A stretch of DNA of 64,000 nucleotides from Impatiens glandulifera (taxonomy: Eukaryota > Streptophyta > Magnoliopsida > Ericales > Balsaminaceae): NCBI RefSeq assembly GCF_907164915.1, contig NC_061863.1, positions 27,757,710 to 27,821,709 on the forward strand, given 5' to 3'. The position numbers were made by a program, and so were the translations under genes. The notes beneath the pieces were generated by a model. It was not told the origin of the DNA. It did no database searches and was given only the letters and a program-made list of their open reading frames with translations. Below are positions 11,422-23,890 of this stretch, one piece after another (the first letter of the stretch is position 1; each line of letters begins with the position of its first letter).

Positions 11422-12572
11422 TGATAGGATCGGGGTAATCAATAGAGACGTGGGTCTAGATATTGATATGAACTTACGATAAACGAATCGATTTTAACTC
11501 TATTAGAAGTTAAAATCTGTTTCTATTCTTCACAAATCATTCGAACTCTTGAAACAATTTCAAGTGCGGATGTGTTCGTCGGATTTGAAGCTTTAAACCA
11601 ATGAAAGATGAAGTCAGAAAGTAAAGAACATAGGAAGTTGTTTATGAATGTTCGGAGCAAACTCTCTTAAGTCATCCTTCTTACACAAGCAGAAGGATTC
11701 ACTAAATTCTTTGAATCAAATACAGTTTACTGATCTAACTAAACACTCTTTTGAACAGAACAACCTCTGTTCTTACAATATTAAGAACAATATTCTCTCA
11801 CCTAGACAATTTTGTTTCTTTCTCTCTTGAACTTGGAAGATGATAGAAATTAATAAGTGCAAAAGTAAGCTTGTAAGATTGATAATCTATGAGCAGAGTA
11901 ACTGGTGATTTAGCCGTTGTCCTTGAGCATTTATTTGTAGTAGAAGGGCACCAATGGTCAAATCTTCTTTATGGAGTTTGACGTTAACGTCTAATAACGT
12001 GTTCCATTAGACTACCACGTATAATGGAGTTAGACAACAACTTCTAACTACGTATCCCTTCAGACTTCTCTGAAGGAGTTAGAATGCATGTCTAACTACG
12101 TATTTGTTAGACTACACATCTAACTACGTATCTGTTAGACTATACGTCTAACTATGTATCTATTAGACTGCACTTCTAACTACGTATTTGTTAGACTGCA
12201 CTTCTAACTATGTATCAATTAGACTGTACGTCTAACAACGTATTTGTTAGACTACACGTCTAACTACGTATCTATTAGACTTCATGTCTAACTACGTATC
12301 TGTTAGACCACACGTCTAACTACGTATCTGTTAGACTGCACATTTAACAATGTAACACGTCTAATTAGCCTACTTAAACCACGACGTCTAAGTTAGCAAT
12401 GTTTGATGCACTTGCATTGAAACAATTATACGACTTAACTTCATTCATATTTAAACATCATCAAAACTCAGTTGTTTAATATTTTGTATTTTTCTGTTAA
12501 TTAACTCTTTACTTAGTTTTTCCAAACAATTTCTTCTAAGTTAATTAACTCTTCACTTAATTTTTTCCAACA
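11422..12572 (-). repeat. D 3' LTR with palindromic array
   Basis: The 1,151-bp LTR runs from TGATAGGATCGG (plus, 11422) to TTTTTTCCAACA (12572). The array at 11975-12385 has about a dozen units of roughly 27 bases built on CTACGTATCTGTTAGACTGC. The conserved core block lies at about 11648-11700. This LTR belongs with the solo LTR at 7585-9184 rather than with that of element A. Confidence 0.85.
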
Positions 12573-12660
12573 ATTCCCCCTTTTTGATGATTTAAGCTAA
12601 ATAATCAAAATTAGATGAGTTCATTTACTCCAGAAAAATTTCTCTTTTTGATGATGTTAA
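12573..12660 (-). other. D polypurine tract with a second weaker copy
   Basis: On the minus strand CAAAAAGGGGGAAT abuts the LTR start (12573-12587). A diverged second copy (TCAAAAAGAGAAATTT, 12645-12660) lies about 70 bases farther in. Multiple polypurine tracts are reported for Sireviruses. Confidence 0.65.
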
Positions 12661-12791
12661 AACCATGCAATCTTAAATAAAGAAATTTAAACACACATCA
12701 AATACGATTGAAATCAAATTAGTTCACAAAAATTATTCCAACATGAGTTCTAAAATATGAAATCAAAGAAAGAGATTTATGGTCCTTCCCT

Positions 12792-15645
12792 TTACATGTT
12801 TGGATCTACTTCTTCTCTTGGAAGGGGTTGCCCGTTAGAAGGTCCTCAAAGTGAGTGATTGCACATCGGCCTCCACTACTTCCACCACCTCTATCGTCTC
12901 CACGACCTGAGCCTTTTTTCGTGGTCTTAGACGTTCTTCGTTCTCTTCTATAGCTTTGCATTTTGATCGGGTACCTCTAGAAACTCCACCTCTTGAGCTA
13001 CCACCTTTAGAGATACCTTCCCCCTTTTTAAAATTATCAACATCAATATTAATAAGGGCTCTTTCTTTAGTAGCAACAATCTCAACTTCTTCAGCAACTT
13101 GAATAGATCTAGCAAAGAAATCAGCTTACTCCATTCGCTCAGCTTCAGCTCTATTCATAGGATTGATCATCTACATCATTTGTTCTCGTATGAGATCCAT
13201 TCAGATATAATATTTTGATAAAGCTCCAAGGTTAAAGCTTTGGATTCAACAAACTGCACCGACTGTCTGTTGAAGAAAATTTTCTCAAACTTTGTGTATG
13301 TAGTGTTAACCATGTTGACTTCATAAGTGTTTCTCTTTATTGTCTTCTCTAGTTCTTTTTGAGAGGCAATAATAAAAGACAATTCTTCCTTATTTGAAAT
13401 AGATCACTTCTCAAGATTTGACATTTTGGACTGCATGTCCAACATATTATGTTATAGGGCGTGCATCATATCCATCATGGAGTTACAGATCTTTGGCCCT
13501 CCAAGAGAGCTTCTTCTGAGTAATGGGAAGCTGATGACACATCTTGAGAGCCGAATGGAGCAATGTGAATCGGGCTCACATGCGTATTAACTTGTAAAGA
13601 AAACTCCGATTCTTTTTCTTTGGGAGGAGAAGAGGGAGCCTCAGACACATCCTTGGACTGCTCTTTGTCATTGAGAATGTTTGAACATAATGGACGAATC
13701 TTTTATGAGATACCTTTAGAGTAAAGAGGCAGATCAACAACTTTATCAATGACATCTACTGGTGTTATGATTGGGGTTGAAGGAGGAGAAGGAATTGGAC
13801 TTTCCTTTGCAGATGAGGATGAGGAAGATTCATCGTGATTAACTTGTTCCCCCTCAGCAGATGTAATCTCTTAGGAATCTGGCTTCTCTAAGGGTTCCCA
13901 CTTATCTTCTGATTCAGAAGAATGATCAGCAATCTTTGCTGATTCTTCTTCCAAAATTGGAATTTCTTCTCGTGTTTCAATAATAGGAGGAGTCACTTCA
14001 GAAGATTCCATTTGTTGAATGGGCGATTGAGAACCTTCTACAATAACTTCTTCTTCCTGATTTTCTTTAGGTTGACCCAAGACCGGGGTCTGTTCAATAC
14101 TCTATTGTGTCAATAAGCGTTTCTCTTCAACTGATATGTTGGATAGCTCAATAAGATGGGAAGAAGCTTGCTCATCTTCTTCAAAAATGGATTGATTTAT
14201 ATCAAATATCTCCATTGGCTCGTCCTCACTATCAAGTCATGAAACAGACTTAATCCGGAAGTGTCTATTCCGTGGACTTTTTGAAGGATTGTAGAACAAT
14301 AACCATTCATGTTAAGATCCGACCTCTTCAATGCGTTCTGTTCTGTAGGGGCATCTTTGTCGAGCGAGTTGAAGTTGGCCTTCTTTTGCTCAATCATAGG
14401 AAACAAGAGACTTCCCATGATGTTAGCCACCACCATGTCTTTTATTTAAGGGCTTTATAGACCTCATCCGTTTTAGCCCATTTCAGGACTCTCTTTTCAT
14501 TCTTTACCAAGTTCTTCCATTATTTCACAATTTCCTTCTTAGAGATCATCTCTTCAAACTGAGTGGTTAACTTGTAGTTCACCCAAGTGTGGAAGGCATT
14601 AATCTTCTCAGTAGCTTTCATCTCCACTTGCTCCATCACGAGATTGATAATACAGCTAGATTCAGAAACCCTCTCTGGGGATTCTATAGAAATTGCCTTT
14701 TCTTATCTAGGAACCAGAGTAGGTTTCAGTTAAGGATTAGGTAGGGATTCACATATAGTGATGCTGGCACCTCCCCATTTTGATCTCATAATTTCAAACG
14801 GGGACAATGACTTTAGAAAGACCCCTTCTGGGAGTTCGTACAGGACACCCTTTCCCACGACATTGGGTTTGATCACAATCGGCTCAACGTTTGGCAAACC
14901 GAAGCCTGTTCATATTGAACAACAACAACAGGAATAGAAGAAATACCCTACTTTGTTTCAGAAATAATATCAACATTAACAGTAGCCTCAACTGCTACTG
15001 CTTCTTTGGAGAGGACAGGTGACACAATCCTTTCAATATTTTAAATATTCGAACCAACTTGCTCAACAGTTGTCCCTTTAGCTTGTTCCATCATAGGAAC
15101 ATCAAAAATAGGCATTGAGGCTAGAGGAGAAGAAGAAGTTACCTCTGTAAACTTCTTAGACGGGTTAAACGCCCTAGGCACCTTAAACGCTTTAGACGGA
15201 TTAGCACCAACAGACTTAGCCGGTTTCTTCAATAGGCTAGGGAATGGAGAGGAATAGCCACAAGAGGAGGAATACCTGATCTAGTTCTAGAGTCAACTAC
15301 TCCAGAATCCTTCTTTTGAGAGTTCTTTTGGCTATTAGTGCTAGCCAAAAACTCCATCACCGATTTAGTTCTTTTCGCCCCCATAGACTGACCGGAAGCA
15401 ACTTGTCTCTTGGATCGAGTGACCGATTGGCCACCTATTTGTTGGCTAGATGAGCCAGAAACTGTATCTTTTGAGAACTTCATCCTCGCAAGAGTAATTT
15501 TTACAAAAAAACTGGTGAATATGCAACTCGGGTTAATAGCCTTACCCTCGCTCATAGACACGCCCAATGTTTCATAAACCACCCGAGTTAAGCTGAGAAA
15601 GCCACACTCTCCTTGTTCCCAGAGTAAACCAACTGGCATAGATTA
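12792..15645 (-). pseudogene. D env-like ORF, N-terminus missing, frameshifted
   Basis: The order of segments matches the env-like ORF of element A. It starts abruptly at a Gln/Gly-rich junction matching A residue 200 or so (15639), then a Ser/Thr/Lys linker with VTRSKRQVASGQSMGAKRTK, a helical part (14197-14436, GSLLFPMIEQKKANFNSLDK), an acidic part (13871-14080), a coiled-coil part (13176-13382), and a basic C-terminal end. The N-terminal domain of about 190 residues seen in A, B and C is absent. Multiple frameshifts and stops make it non-functional. Confidence 0.7.
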
Positions 15646-16300
15646 GAATATAATGTAGATGCCCATTTACTTTGCATACCTTTACTGATGACCACATTTA
15701 AGAATAATCAATAAAGTTAGTCATTAATGCAATACGTACAGTAAAGGAACATTAGAGATTTTAGTCATTCTTTTAACATAAAGAGACACTTGTCTTCAAG
15801 TTATGAAGAAATGACTTTTCGATTTTTGGCGGGAATAGTACATAGACATTTAATGTAGTAGTGGACAGTTGTCCCATTAGCCTGAGGAGGAATAGTCCAA
15901 GTACACACGTAGTTAGGCGTTTCAACTTACTGTCTACATTAGATGCATCTAAATTCGATAGGCGTCTATTAGACGTCGATGTCTGATCACGCATATCTTC
16001 TAGACAGTCAAAAGTCTATTAGACTTCAGGCATCTAATTACGCATGAACATCATGTGCTATACGTGTGTCTGGTTATACGTTAATGTTTATCTACGCTAG
16101 TCTTATAAACGTCTATTAGACTTCAAATGTCTAACCGCATAGGTTTTACACCAAGACATTCCTACCTGGAAACATAGACTACTTGAGTAAGTATACGTCT
16201 ATGTAGATGCATTCCTTAGACTACTAATCCATTAAACAAATTGAGACCTCTGTCTACACAAGTCTGTCTAGTTACATTTAAGCAACATGTTCCCCCTCAA
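15646..16300 (-). promoter_or_regulatory. D pol/env spacer with promoter relics
   Basis: This is the spacer found between pol (or gag) and the env-like ORF in A, B, F and I. It holds a one-mismatch copy of the palindrome (GACACTTGTC, 15785-15794), a one-mismatch E2F-like site (GGCGGGAAT, 15828-15836) and dispersed TTAGAC/GTCTAA motifs (15900-16260). At its right edge, 16290-16306, is the purine tract AATTGAGGGGGAACATG (minus strand) that follows the pol end. Confidence 0.6.
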
Positions 16301-16329
16301 TTTATTCATGATCAGTTCAAATAAATCAG

Positions 16330-17964
16330 TCAAGATCAACAAGCCCTAAAATATTACTAAAGTAAGAAAACTTAGTCTCGGGTAGTGGCTTCGTGAACAC
16401 GTCTGCCACTTGCTGGTCTGTTGGAACATATTCAAGGCGGATATCTTTTGACTGACATGATCTCGGATGAAATGATGTCTGATTTGAATATGCTTTGTCC
16501 GAGAATACAGAACTGGAGTGTAGGTGATGGCAATTGCACTTGTGTTGTCACAAAAAATTAGAGATTCTTCTACTTTAATTCCATAATCCCTCAATTGTTG
16601 TTGAATCCACATGAGATGAGAGCAATAGCTTTCTGCTGCAAGATATTCAGCTTCAACTATAGACATAGCAACCGATGTTTGCTTATTGCTGAACCAAAAG
16701 ATCAAACGATCACCAAGAAACTAACAAGTTCCACTAGTGCTTTTTCGATCAATCTTGTAATCTGCATAATCTGCATCTGAGAAACTCTTCAGATTGAAAC
16801 TTGAATCCTTCAGATACCACAATCCCACATTTTGAGTCCCCTTTAAATATTTTAAAACATGCTTAACAGCAATAATGTGAGATAGTTTAGGATTAGCATG
16901 GAATCTTCCACAGACACCAACATCAAACTAGATGTCTAGTCGGTTGGATGTAAGATAGAGCAAAGACCCGATGAGTCATCTATAGGCAGTGATTTCAACG
17001 CTTTATCCATCTTCATCTTTGTCTAACTTGCTTCAAAACTCATTAGAGTGGCTGCAGCCGAGCAGCTCTCCATTCCAAACTTCTTTATTAATTCCTTGGT
17101 GTATTTGGCTTGGTTGATGAGGGTCCCTGTTTCATGTTGGCGAACTTGAATACCTATGAAGAATGTTAATTCGCCCATCATACTCATCTCATATCTGTCC
17201 TACATCAGCTTGACAATTTTCTCACATAATTTGGGGTTAGTTGATCCAAATTTGATATCTTCAACATAAACTTGAACAAACAGAATATGAGAGTCTTTTA
17301 CAAATTTAAACAATGTTTTATCAACTAACCCAAAATTGAAATCATGATCAAACAAAAACTTAGTCAAAGTATCATACCAAGCTCTTAGATCTTGTCAAGT
17401 TTAAAAACATGATTTGATAATGTATGATCTAGAAATCCAGGGGGTTGTTCAACATAAACATTTTCATTTAATTTACCATTTAGAAATGCACTTTTCACTT
17501 CCATTTGAAAAACCTTGAAATTATTAAAAGATGCATAAGCTAGGAATATTCTGATTGCCTCAAGTCTGGCCACAAGAGAAAATGACTCTTCAAAATTAAT
17601 TCCTTCCTCTGGTCTATAACCTTGAGCAACCAATCGGGCTTTGTTTCTTATGACTAAGCCATATTCATTAAGCTTGTTTCGAAATACCCATCTTGTTCCA
17701 ATAATCGATTGATCAGTCGGCCTTGGAGTTAGATGCCACACATTATTTCTCACAAATTGGTTTAACTCCTCTTGCATGGAATTGATCCATTCTGGAACAA
17801 GCACAACTTCACCAATTTTTTTGGGCTTAATTTGGTAAATCAATGATGATTTAGCCATTTCATCCAACAATTGACGTCTTGTCCTACAAGGAGAGTTAGG
17901 ATTACCAATGATCAATTCTGGTGGATGATTTCTGTTCCATTTGAAGTTTGATCCAAGAGGATTA
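16330..17964 (-). pseudogene. D reverse transcriptase and RNase H
   Basis: The RT segment (17385-17915) has [33 protein letters not shown] and [14 protein letters not shown], where the first catalytic Asp is replaced by Glu. The second catalytic box reads YVEDIKFGS instead of YVDD. The RNase H segment (16346-16705) has EAEYLAAE and CDNTSAI with several stops before it. In an intact element these domains copy RNA into DNA and remove RNA from the hybrid. Here both RT catalytic boxes are altered, so the enzyme is dead. Confidence 0.85.
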
Positions 17965-20094
17965 TGATATGATCAGCTTTATCGATAGAGACGAGGGTCT
18001 GGCTAAGGATGAAGGCTTATGAAAAATGGTTTGAAAGAAATAATGTTAGGGATTTAATTCGCTTTCTATTCTACACAAACTTGTGTAAACACTTGAAATA
18101 GATTCAAGGCGGAAATGTTTATTTGTGTTTGAAGCACAAGATGAAATATGGAAAGATGACTGAAAATAAAGAACACAACAGTTTATTTATGGATGTTCGG
18201 AGAAACTCTTCTACGTCACCCCTTCTTCCAACCACCGGAAGGATTCACTATATGATGAGAATCAAGTACAGTTTACACACACACTTAGCTCACTATTGAA
18301 CAGAATACTTTCTGTTCAATTACAAGAAGATGAAGAATATCACTCAGCTAATGGTGTTTTGATTCTATCTCTCTCTCTCTCGATTCACACACAGTACAAT
18401 CAGAAAGAAGCTTCATAGAATAAGTTCAGTAAGCAAGATGATTGAGTAGTCTCTCTCTGCAAAATCAGAATGCTTGTTCGTTTGTATTCGCTTGTTTGTT
18501 CGGAAGATTGTCCGTTGCCTTAAGGATTGATTAAATACTGAGCAGGAGCTAACGGTCGAATCTTCAAGAATGATACGTGGCGCCCTTCTATTGGAAAGCA
18601 TCCATTGTACACAGCAGGTTCTGAGCATAAGGATCGTGGCCGTACCGAACTGGTAGTGCGCCGAATATTCCATCAGGGATGTACCTGCAAAACGGGTAAT
18701 GTGAGGAAAATTCTCTTACGTGGCATTTCTTGATTGGATGCATATAGCTGTTGTACTAATCTTCATAGGAAAGTGGAGCAGAAGTAGGATACAGCTATAT
18801 CACGTGGGTAGGAGAAATGCTAGATTCAAGCGTACTGCTTGAACAGAGCATTAGACGTATTTCAGTTAGACGGATTTGAGAAATCGGTCTAATGAAATAA
18901 GTCAACTCCTTCTAATGAAAAACGTCTATTAGATCGCCTGGTCTAATATAATTAGACTCGCGTCTAATTTACATAACCATTAGACGGGTATGTCTAACTC
19001 CACTGAAGTAGACTACACGTCTAATTCCGGTTCTACCTCAGACTTGTCTGAAGGAGTTAGACCCACATCTAACTTTTAATTAATTAGACAACCCGTCTAA
19101 TTATAATAACCATTAGACAGGCACGTCTAACTCCACTAAGTTAGACTACACGTCTAATTCTGGTTCTACCTCAGACTTGTCTGAAGGAGTTAGACCCACG
19201 TCTAACTTTCAATTAATTAGACAACCCGTCTAATTATAATAACCATTAGACCGGCACGTCTAACTCCACTGAGTTAGACTGCCACGTCTAATTCCGGTTC
19301 TACCTCAGACTAATCTGAAGGAGTTAGACCCACGTCTAACTTTCAATTAATTAGACAACCCGTCTAATTATAATTAACCATTAGACTGGTACGTCTAACT
19401 CCACTGAGTTAGATTACCACATCTAATTCTGCGTATTCATTAGACCATCCGTCTAATTCTTTACGTCTATTAGACTTACACGTCTAACTCCGATGAGTTA
19501 GACTGTACGTCTAATTCTATTAGACTCACGTCTAATTTCGTGTATTCATTAGACTACCCGTCTAATTATTTACACGTCTATTAGACTTACACGTCTAACT
19601 CCGATGAGTTAGACTGTACGTCTAATTCCGTATATTCATTAGACTACCCGTCTAATTCTTTACACGTCTATTAGACTTACACGTCTAACTCCGATGAGTT
19701 AGACTGTACGTCTAATTCTATTAGACTCACGTCTAATTCCGTGTATTCATTAGACTACCCGTCTAATTCTTTACACGTCTAACTCCGATGAGTTAGACTG
19801 TACTCTAATTCTATTAGACTCACGTCTAATTCTATTAGACTCACGTCTAATTCCTTTAGACTATTAGACTGCTCCTTCTAACTCCGTTGAGTTAGACTGA
19901 GCGTCTAATTCCATTAGACCTGCGTCTAATTTTATGCGAATGGAGATCAAAATCGGTCTAATGGCCCTCATTAGATCCAAGTCTAATAACATGCTGTCTC
20001 AATACACCTGTATTGAAACTTATAAATTATTTGATCATCAAAATATCAGGGGATAAATTATTTCAACACTTAGTCAAAATAATTTGACCCAACA
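17965..20094 (-). repeat. A 3' LTR
   Basis: The 2,130-bp LTR begins TGATATGATCAGC (plus) and ends TTTGACCCAACA, followed by the polypurine tract. The core block with TCTACGTCACCCCTTCTTCC is at about 18209-18245. A possible TATA-like stretch on the minus strand (CAGTATTTAATCAATCC) lies at 18526-18542. The right half is the palindromic array. Confidence 0.9.
18850..19990. repeat. TTAGAC/GTCTAA array with 133-bp higher-order units
   Basis: Between 18960 and 19400 the array forms three higher-order units of about 133 bases, marked by CGGTTCTACC (or TGGTTCTACC) at 19028, 19161 and 19295. The right part (19430-19870) uses a different shorter unit with TTAGACTTACACGTCTAACT. All units keep the TTAGAC/GTCTAA inverted-repeat core. 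Confidence 0.88.
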
Positions 20095-20109
20095 ATTTCC
20101 CCCTTTTTG
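20095..20109 (-). other. A polypurine tract
   Basis: The minus strand reads CAAAAAGGGGGAAAT immediately before the LTR start TGTTGGG, as expected for the plus-strand DNA primer. Confidence 0.85.
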
Positions 20110-20271
20110 ATGAAGAAATTGCAAACCTACATACATATAACACAACATGCATTCATCCAATAAATAAACAAACAACTTGTTCACTTACACCAACCATTCA
20201 AAAAAACAAGTATTCGAAAAACTTATCAAAAACCATGTTCAGTAAAGTTAAACAGAGTAAAAGAAGAGAGA

Positions 20272-23200
20272 TCATTGTTCTTCCCTTTTTACTCGAGGAT
20301 CGGTTGGACTCATTTCTTGCCCGGGAAGCATGTTCATGAAGTGAGGATAGCCGCGACCGCCACGACCTCCTGCATTCGATCTTCCTCCATGCTCAGCAAC
20401 ACTGCCACGTCCACCTTGATCAATATTGGACAACCTACTCCGGCTGCCACCATTTCTACCACCGCGCTTAGAACCACTTCGACTACCGCCACTCTTGGTT
20501 GGCCTAGGATTGTAATCAGAACAAAGGGCCCGCCTGGATCTTGTCCCGGTTGCTACGCCATCGTTCCTCCTGTTAGACTCCCCTTGAACTAGTCTAGGTT
20601 GAGCACTTTCATCATTACCTAAGGCATCTTCCTTAGCTTGAAACTTCCTGGCAAGGTTCTCGGTAAAAGCTTGTCGTTCATTGTCGTTTCGGTTCATGCA
20701 ACCCTGCATTTCTACCAGCTGATTCTTCACCAACGCGAATTCATCCAAAGTTTCCTTGTGGCGTTCGTCATTGATGTGCCTCTCAATGTCAAATAGTTCA
20801 GTGTGGTGGTTGAAGCTTTTCTGTTGAAATTTTGAAAACATAACATTTGAGACATGATTCTCATAAGTGTTCATCTTCAGGATCTTATCCAGTTTAGTTA
20901 GGATTCTGAACATGTTGCTGAAATTCGCTCTTTCCTCTTCCCTGGAGATCATTGACTGACACATAGTCTTCTGCATCGAGGAAACCATAGACTTCATAGA
21001 TCTTAGCAATTCATTTCCTCCAGCGGATGGACCTTCGTGAGAAGACACTTCATCGGATTCTGCAGCCATACTTTGAATAGGCTCAAAGTTTGTATGAACC
21101 TGCAAGGATTGCTTAGGCTGATGAACTTCAGCATCCTTAGCCGCTTTCTCTTGTGCCTCTTCATCATCAACTTCTCTTTGGTCTTTTTCAAATCTTTCGA
21201 GCAAGCTTCCAAAATAGTGACAGGGAGTGGTTATGTTTTCGTGAACACTTCCCACAACACCTTTGGGAAATAAGTAGGTCTTCAAAAACTTAGGTTGCTC
21301 ATCCTGTTCCTCCTCAGACGAGGAACTTTCTTCATCGCCTTTTTCTGTAGAGGGTTCCCCCTCAGTTCTTGCAGTCTCTGGCTGAGTTGCCTCGGCCAAT
21401 TTTTCATGAACACCCTCTGTTCTCGCAACAGGGGTTATAATCACATCTTCTTCAGAAGGAGCTTTGAAAGCCTCCTCAGCTACACTTTCCACGATTACTT
21501 CTTCAACATTTGTTACAAGAGCTTGTTTAGGCTCTTGAACATTCACCATTGCTTCATCTTCATTGGGAAGGTCTTGAACAGGGAGATCTTGAATGCGTCT
21601 CTCTTCAGCAAACAGGGTCCCGAATTCGATCAGGAGAGCAATATCTGATTCATCGGCATTTGGATTATCCATGGCCTCTTCTTCGTTGAGCGGTTCTGTG
21701 CCAGAGCAATCAGCGCCATGAATGTATCTGGATGCGGCAGAGACATAACTTTCCATGATATCATTCAACTTCTTCAGCACTTTGGCTTCAACAACAGCTC
21801 CTCTTGCGTCAGGGTTGAAGTTTGCTTTCCTGGCTTCATAGATTGGAAACAGGGTTTTCCCAAGAATGCAAGCTTCCACCAGTTCTCTTTTGTTCAATGC
21901 TTCACCCACCTCTGAAGTTCTTTCCCACTTCAGGACCTTCTTCTCATTTGCCACTCTCTTCTTCCATTCTTTCGTTATGGCAGCATTGGACAGAGAGTCA
22001 CTGTATCTAGAGGACAGCCTCTCAAAACGCCAGGAATCATAGATTTCTAATTTCTCAGATGAAAGAACTTTTACTTGATCCAAAATTAGATCAACGATTC
22101 CTCTTGCTTCAGACACCTTCTCAGGAGCTTGAAGAGTAGTAGACTTACCTTTTCCAATAACCTCTACAGGTTTTGGAACAGGTCTTGCCCGCAACAGTTC
22201 GAAAGCGGATTGGGGTTTCAGACAGAGATCAGCAAGAAGCTCTCTACAAACAATTTTTCCGACTACCAAGGAATCCTTAGGAGCAGGAATTATGGGTTCA
22301 CCAGCAACAGGGGTAGGATAGGCACTTTGTTCTGGTATAGACGACTCTGTAGCACCGTCGGCTACCTGATCAGATTGAGTAACAAGGGATTCTCCCCTGT
22401 TAATAGATTCAACAATTGGACCGGCTGACTCAACAGCAAGCCCTTCAGCAAATTCTCTCAAGGGAGAGAAAATAGATTCGGCTTGTTCCACTTCGGGAAC
22501 AACAAATTTTGGCACAGCAGCCAAAGACTTAGAAGACGTTACCTTAGTAGATTTAGACGCGCGGGGCGCCTTTGTCTTCTTCTCCTTTGAGGCTAAAGAC
22601 CTTGAAGGTTTCCTCAAGAAGGTTGAGGGAGAAGATAGATATGTCATCGGGGTTGCAGCAAGTACGCCTGGACCTTGCTTTACCCTTGAATCGACGGATT
22701 CCGTGTCCTTCTGACTTGGACTCTTCATGCTGGAGGAACTGGCCTCCGATTCATTCACGGTTCTGGTTCTCTTTGCCCCTGTTGACACAACAGAAGCAGA
22801 TGGCTTTGATCGGGTGGAAGGCCTTCCACCAGTCTGGAAACTAGAGGCCCCAGAAGAAGATTCTAGATTGTTCTTCACCCTCAACAGAGTGCTGGCCACC
22901 ATAGATGTAGTAAAAACTCTTGCAGAGTTAATCTGCGCCGGTTTGCCGACAGGAACCCCCAGGAACTTCAACAGGTGGCTCAGTTGAGCCGCATAGGGGA
23001 TACTTTCCTTGTTACTCTAGCAAATGGAGTAACACAGATTCTGGAACAGGGTATGACCCCAGTTCACTTGGATTCCTTTGGAAATGGCGCACATATAATC
23101 AAAACGGTCTTGACTGTAGAGGTTGAACGAGCCGGACTTCCCTTGCAGCGCCTTTGCCACCACGTCATTTAGAAGAATAAAGTGGGGTTTGAATACCTTC

Positions 23201-23577
23201 TTATATCCATTCACATGGATTTTAGAACCATCAGTAGAGAAAGAAGTCTTCATTTCCTCCATGACTTCAGAAGAGAGCACCAGGTCGAACAGATGACCCT
23301 CCGTTGGAAGTTCAAAGAACTCCGCATACACCGCTTCGTCAAAAGAAATCTCCTTTCGATTAACGGTTGCTACGATGGAATCATCCACCATAACCGCCAT
23401 TTTGAAGCACTCGTGAACTTCATCTTCATAGAAGATAAACGGTCCGCCCATATACTTCCTCAACCCAGAATATTCTAGGGTTTGGATCATCTTCACCACT
23501 TCCGGCTGATCAAAGGAGTACACTGATGGAAAGTCTACTTGCAAAGTATAATGGCCGAGTGTGATTTTCTTCACCAT
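20272..23577 (-). pseudogene. A env-like protein ORF with one internal TAG
   Basis: This is a single frame of 1,102 codons from ATG at 23577 to the stop at 20272, interrupted only by a TAG at 23017-23019. Element B has a Gln codon there, so this is a C-to-T change. Domains: a conserved N-terminal domain of about 190 residues (starts MVKKITLGHYTLQ, contains AEFFELPTEG); a Ser/Lys-rich linker; a helical domain (EKLEIYDSWRFERLSSRYSD); an acidic region; a coiled coil around residues 850-1000; and a C-terminal tail rich in GGR/RGG. I see no signal peptide and no membrane segment, so 'env-like' describes position, not function. The RGG tail suggests nucleic-acid binding. Its promoter region lies just upstream. 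Confidence 0.8.
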
Positions 23578-23689
23578 TTTGAGAGAATATGAATCGATAT
23601 GATATTTTAGAGAGTTTTAGTGAGAGAAATGCAAGAAAACTAGGGTTCTTAGGAATTTCAAGAGATTGAAAGTTTTCAAAATCATGCAG

Positions 23690-23890
23690 GAATATCCTTA
23701 TATAGATGAAAGATGGAAATACTGAATAACCGTCTATTCTAGGGGTATGGCCCATTAATAAATGTTAGACGTCTTTTTCAAGAAGTAATCATTAAAAATG
23801 ATGATATATTAGTCATTTTCTTTAAACTTGATAGACACGTGTCTTCATGTTATTAAGAGATGACTGTTCGATATTTTGAGCGGGAAAAAT
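23690..23890 (-). promoter_or_regulatory. A internal promoter region for env-like ORF
   Basis: On the minus strand, from far to near: E2F-like TTTCCCGC (23880-23887), perfect palindrome GACACGTGTC containing a G-box (23834-23843), and TATA box TATATAAGG (23697-23705), about 120 bases before the ATG at 23577. The same order occurs upstream of the env-like ORFs of B and F, and in part I and D. Confidence 0.6.

Larger units (their letters stand above)
11422..17964 (-). mobile_element. Copia element D, 5' part lost to insertion of A
   Basis: Reading on the minus strand from the right: RT and RNase H (17964-16330), spacer with promoter-like signals, env-like ORF without its N-terminus, polypurine tract, and 3' LTR (11422-12572). 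The left flank candidate TSD is AATAC (11417-11421). Element A inserted in the RT-IN linker at 17964/17965, so integrase, gag and the 5' LTR are not found here. Stops in every ORF mark it as an old copy. Confidence 0.85.

Noticed and set aside
20275..23172. Several plus-strand ORFs of 60-117 codons
   Set aside because: They are antisense shadows of the well-supported minus-strand env-like ORF of element A.
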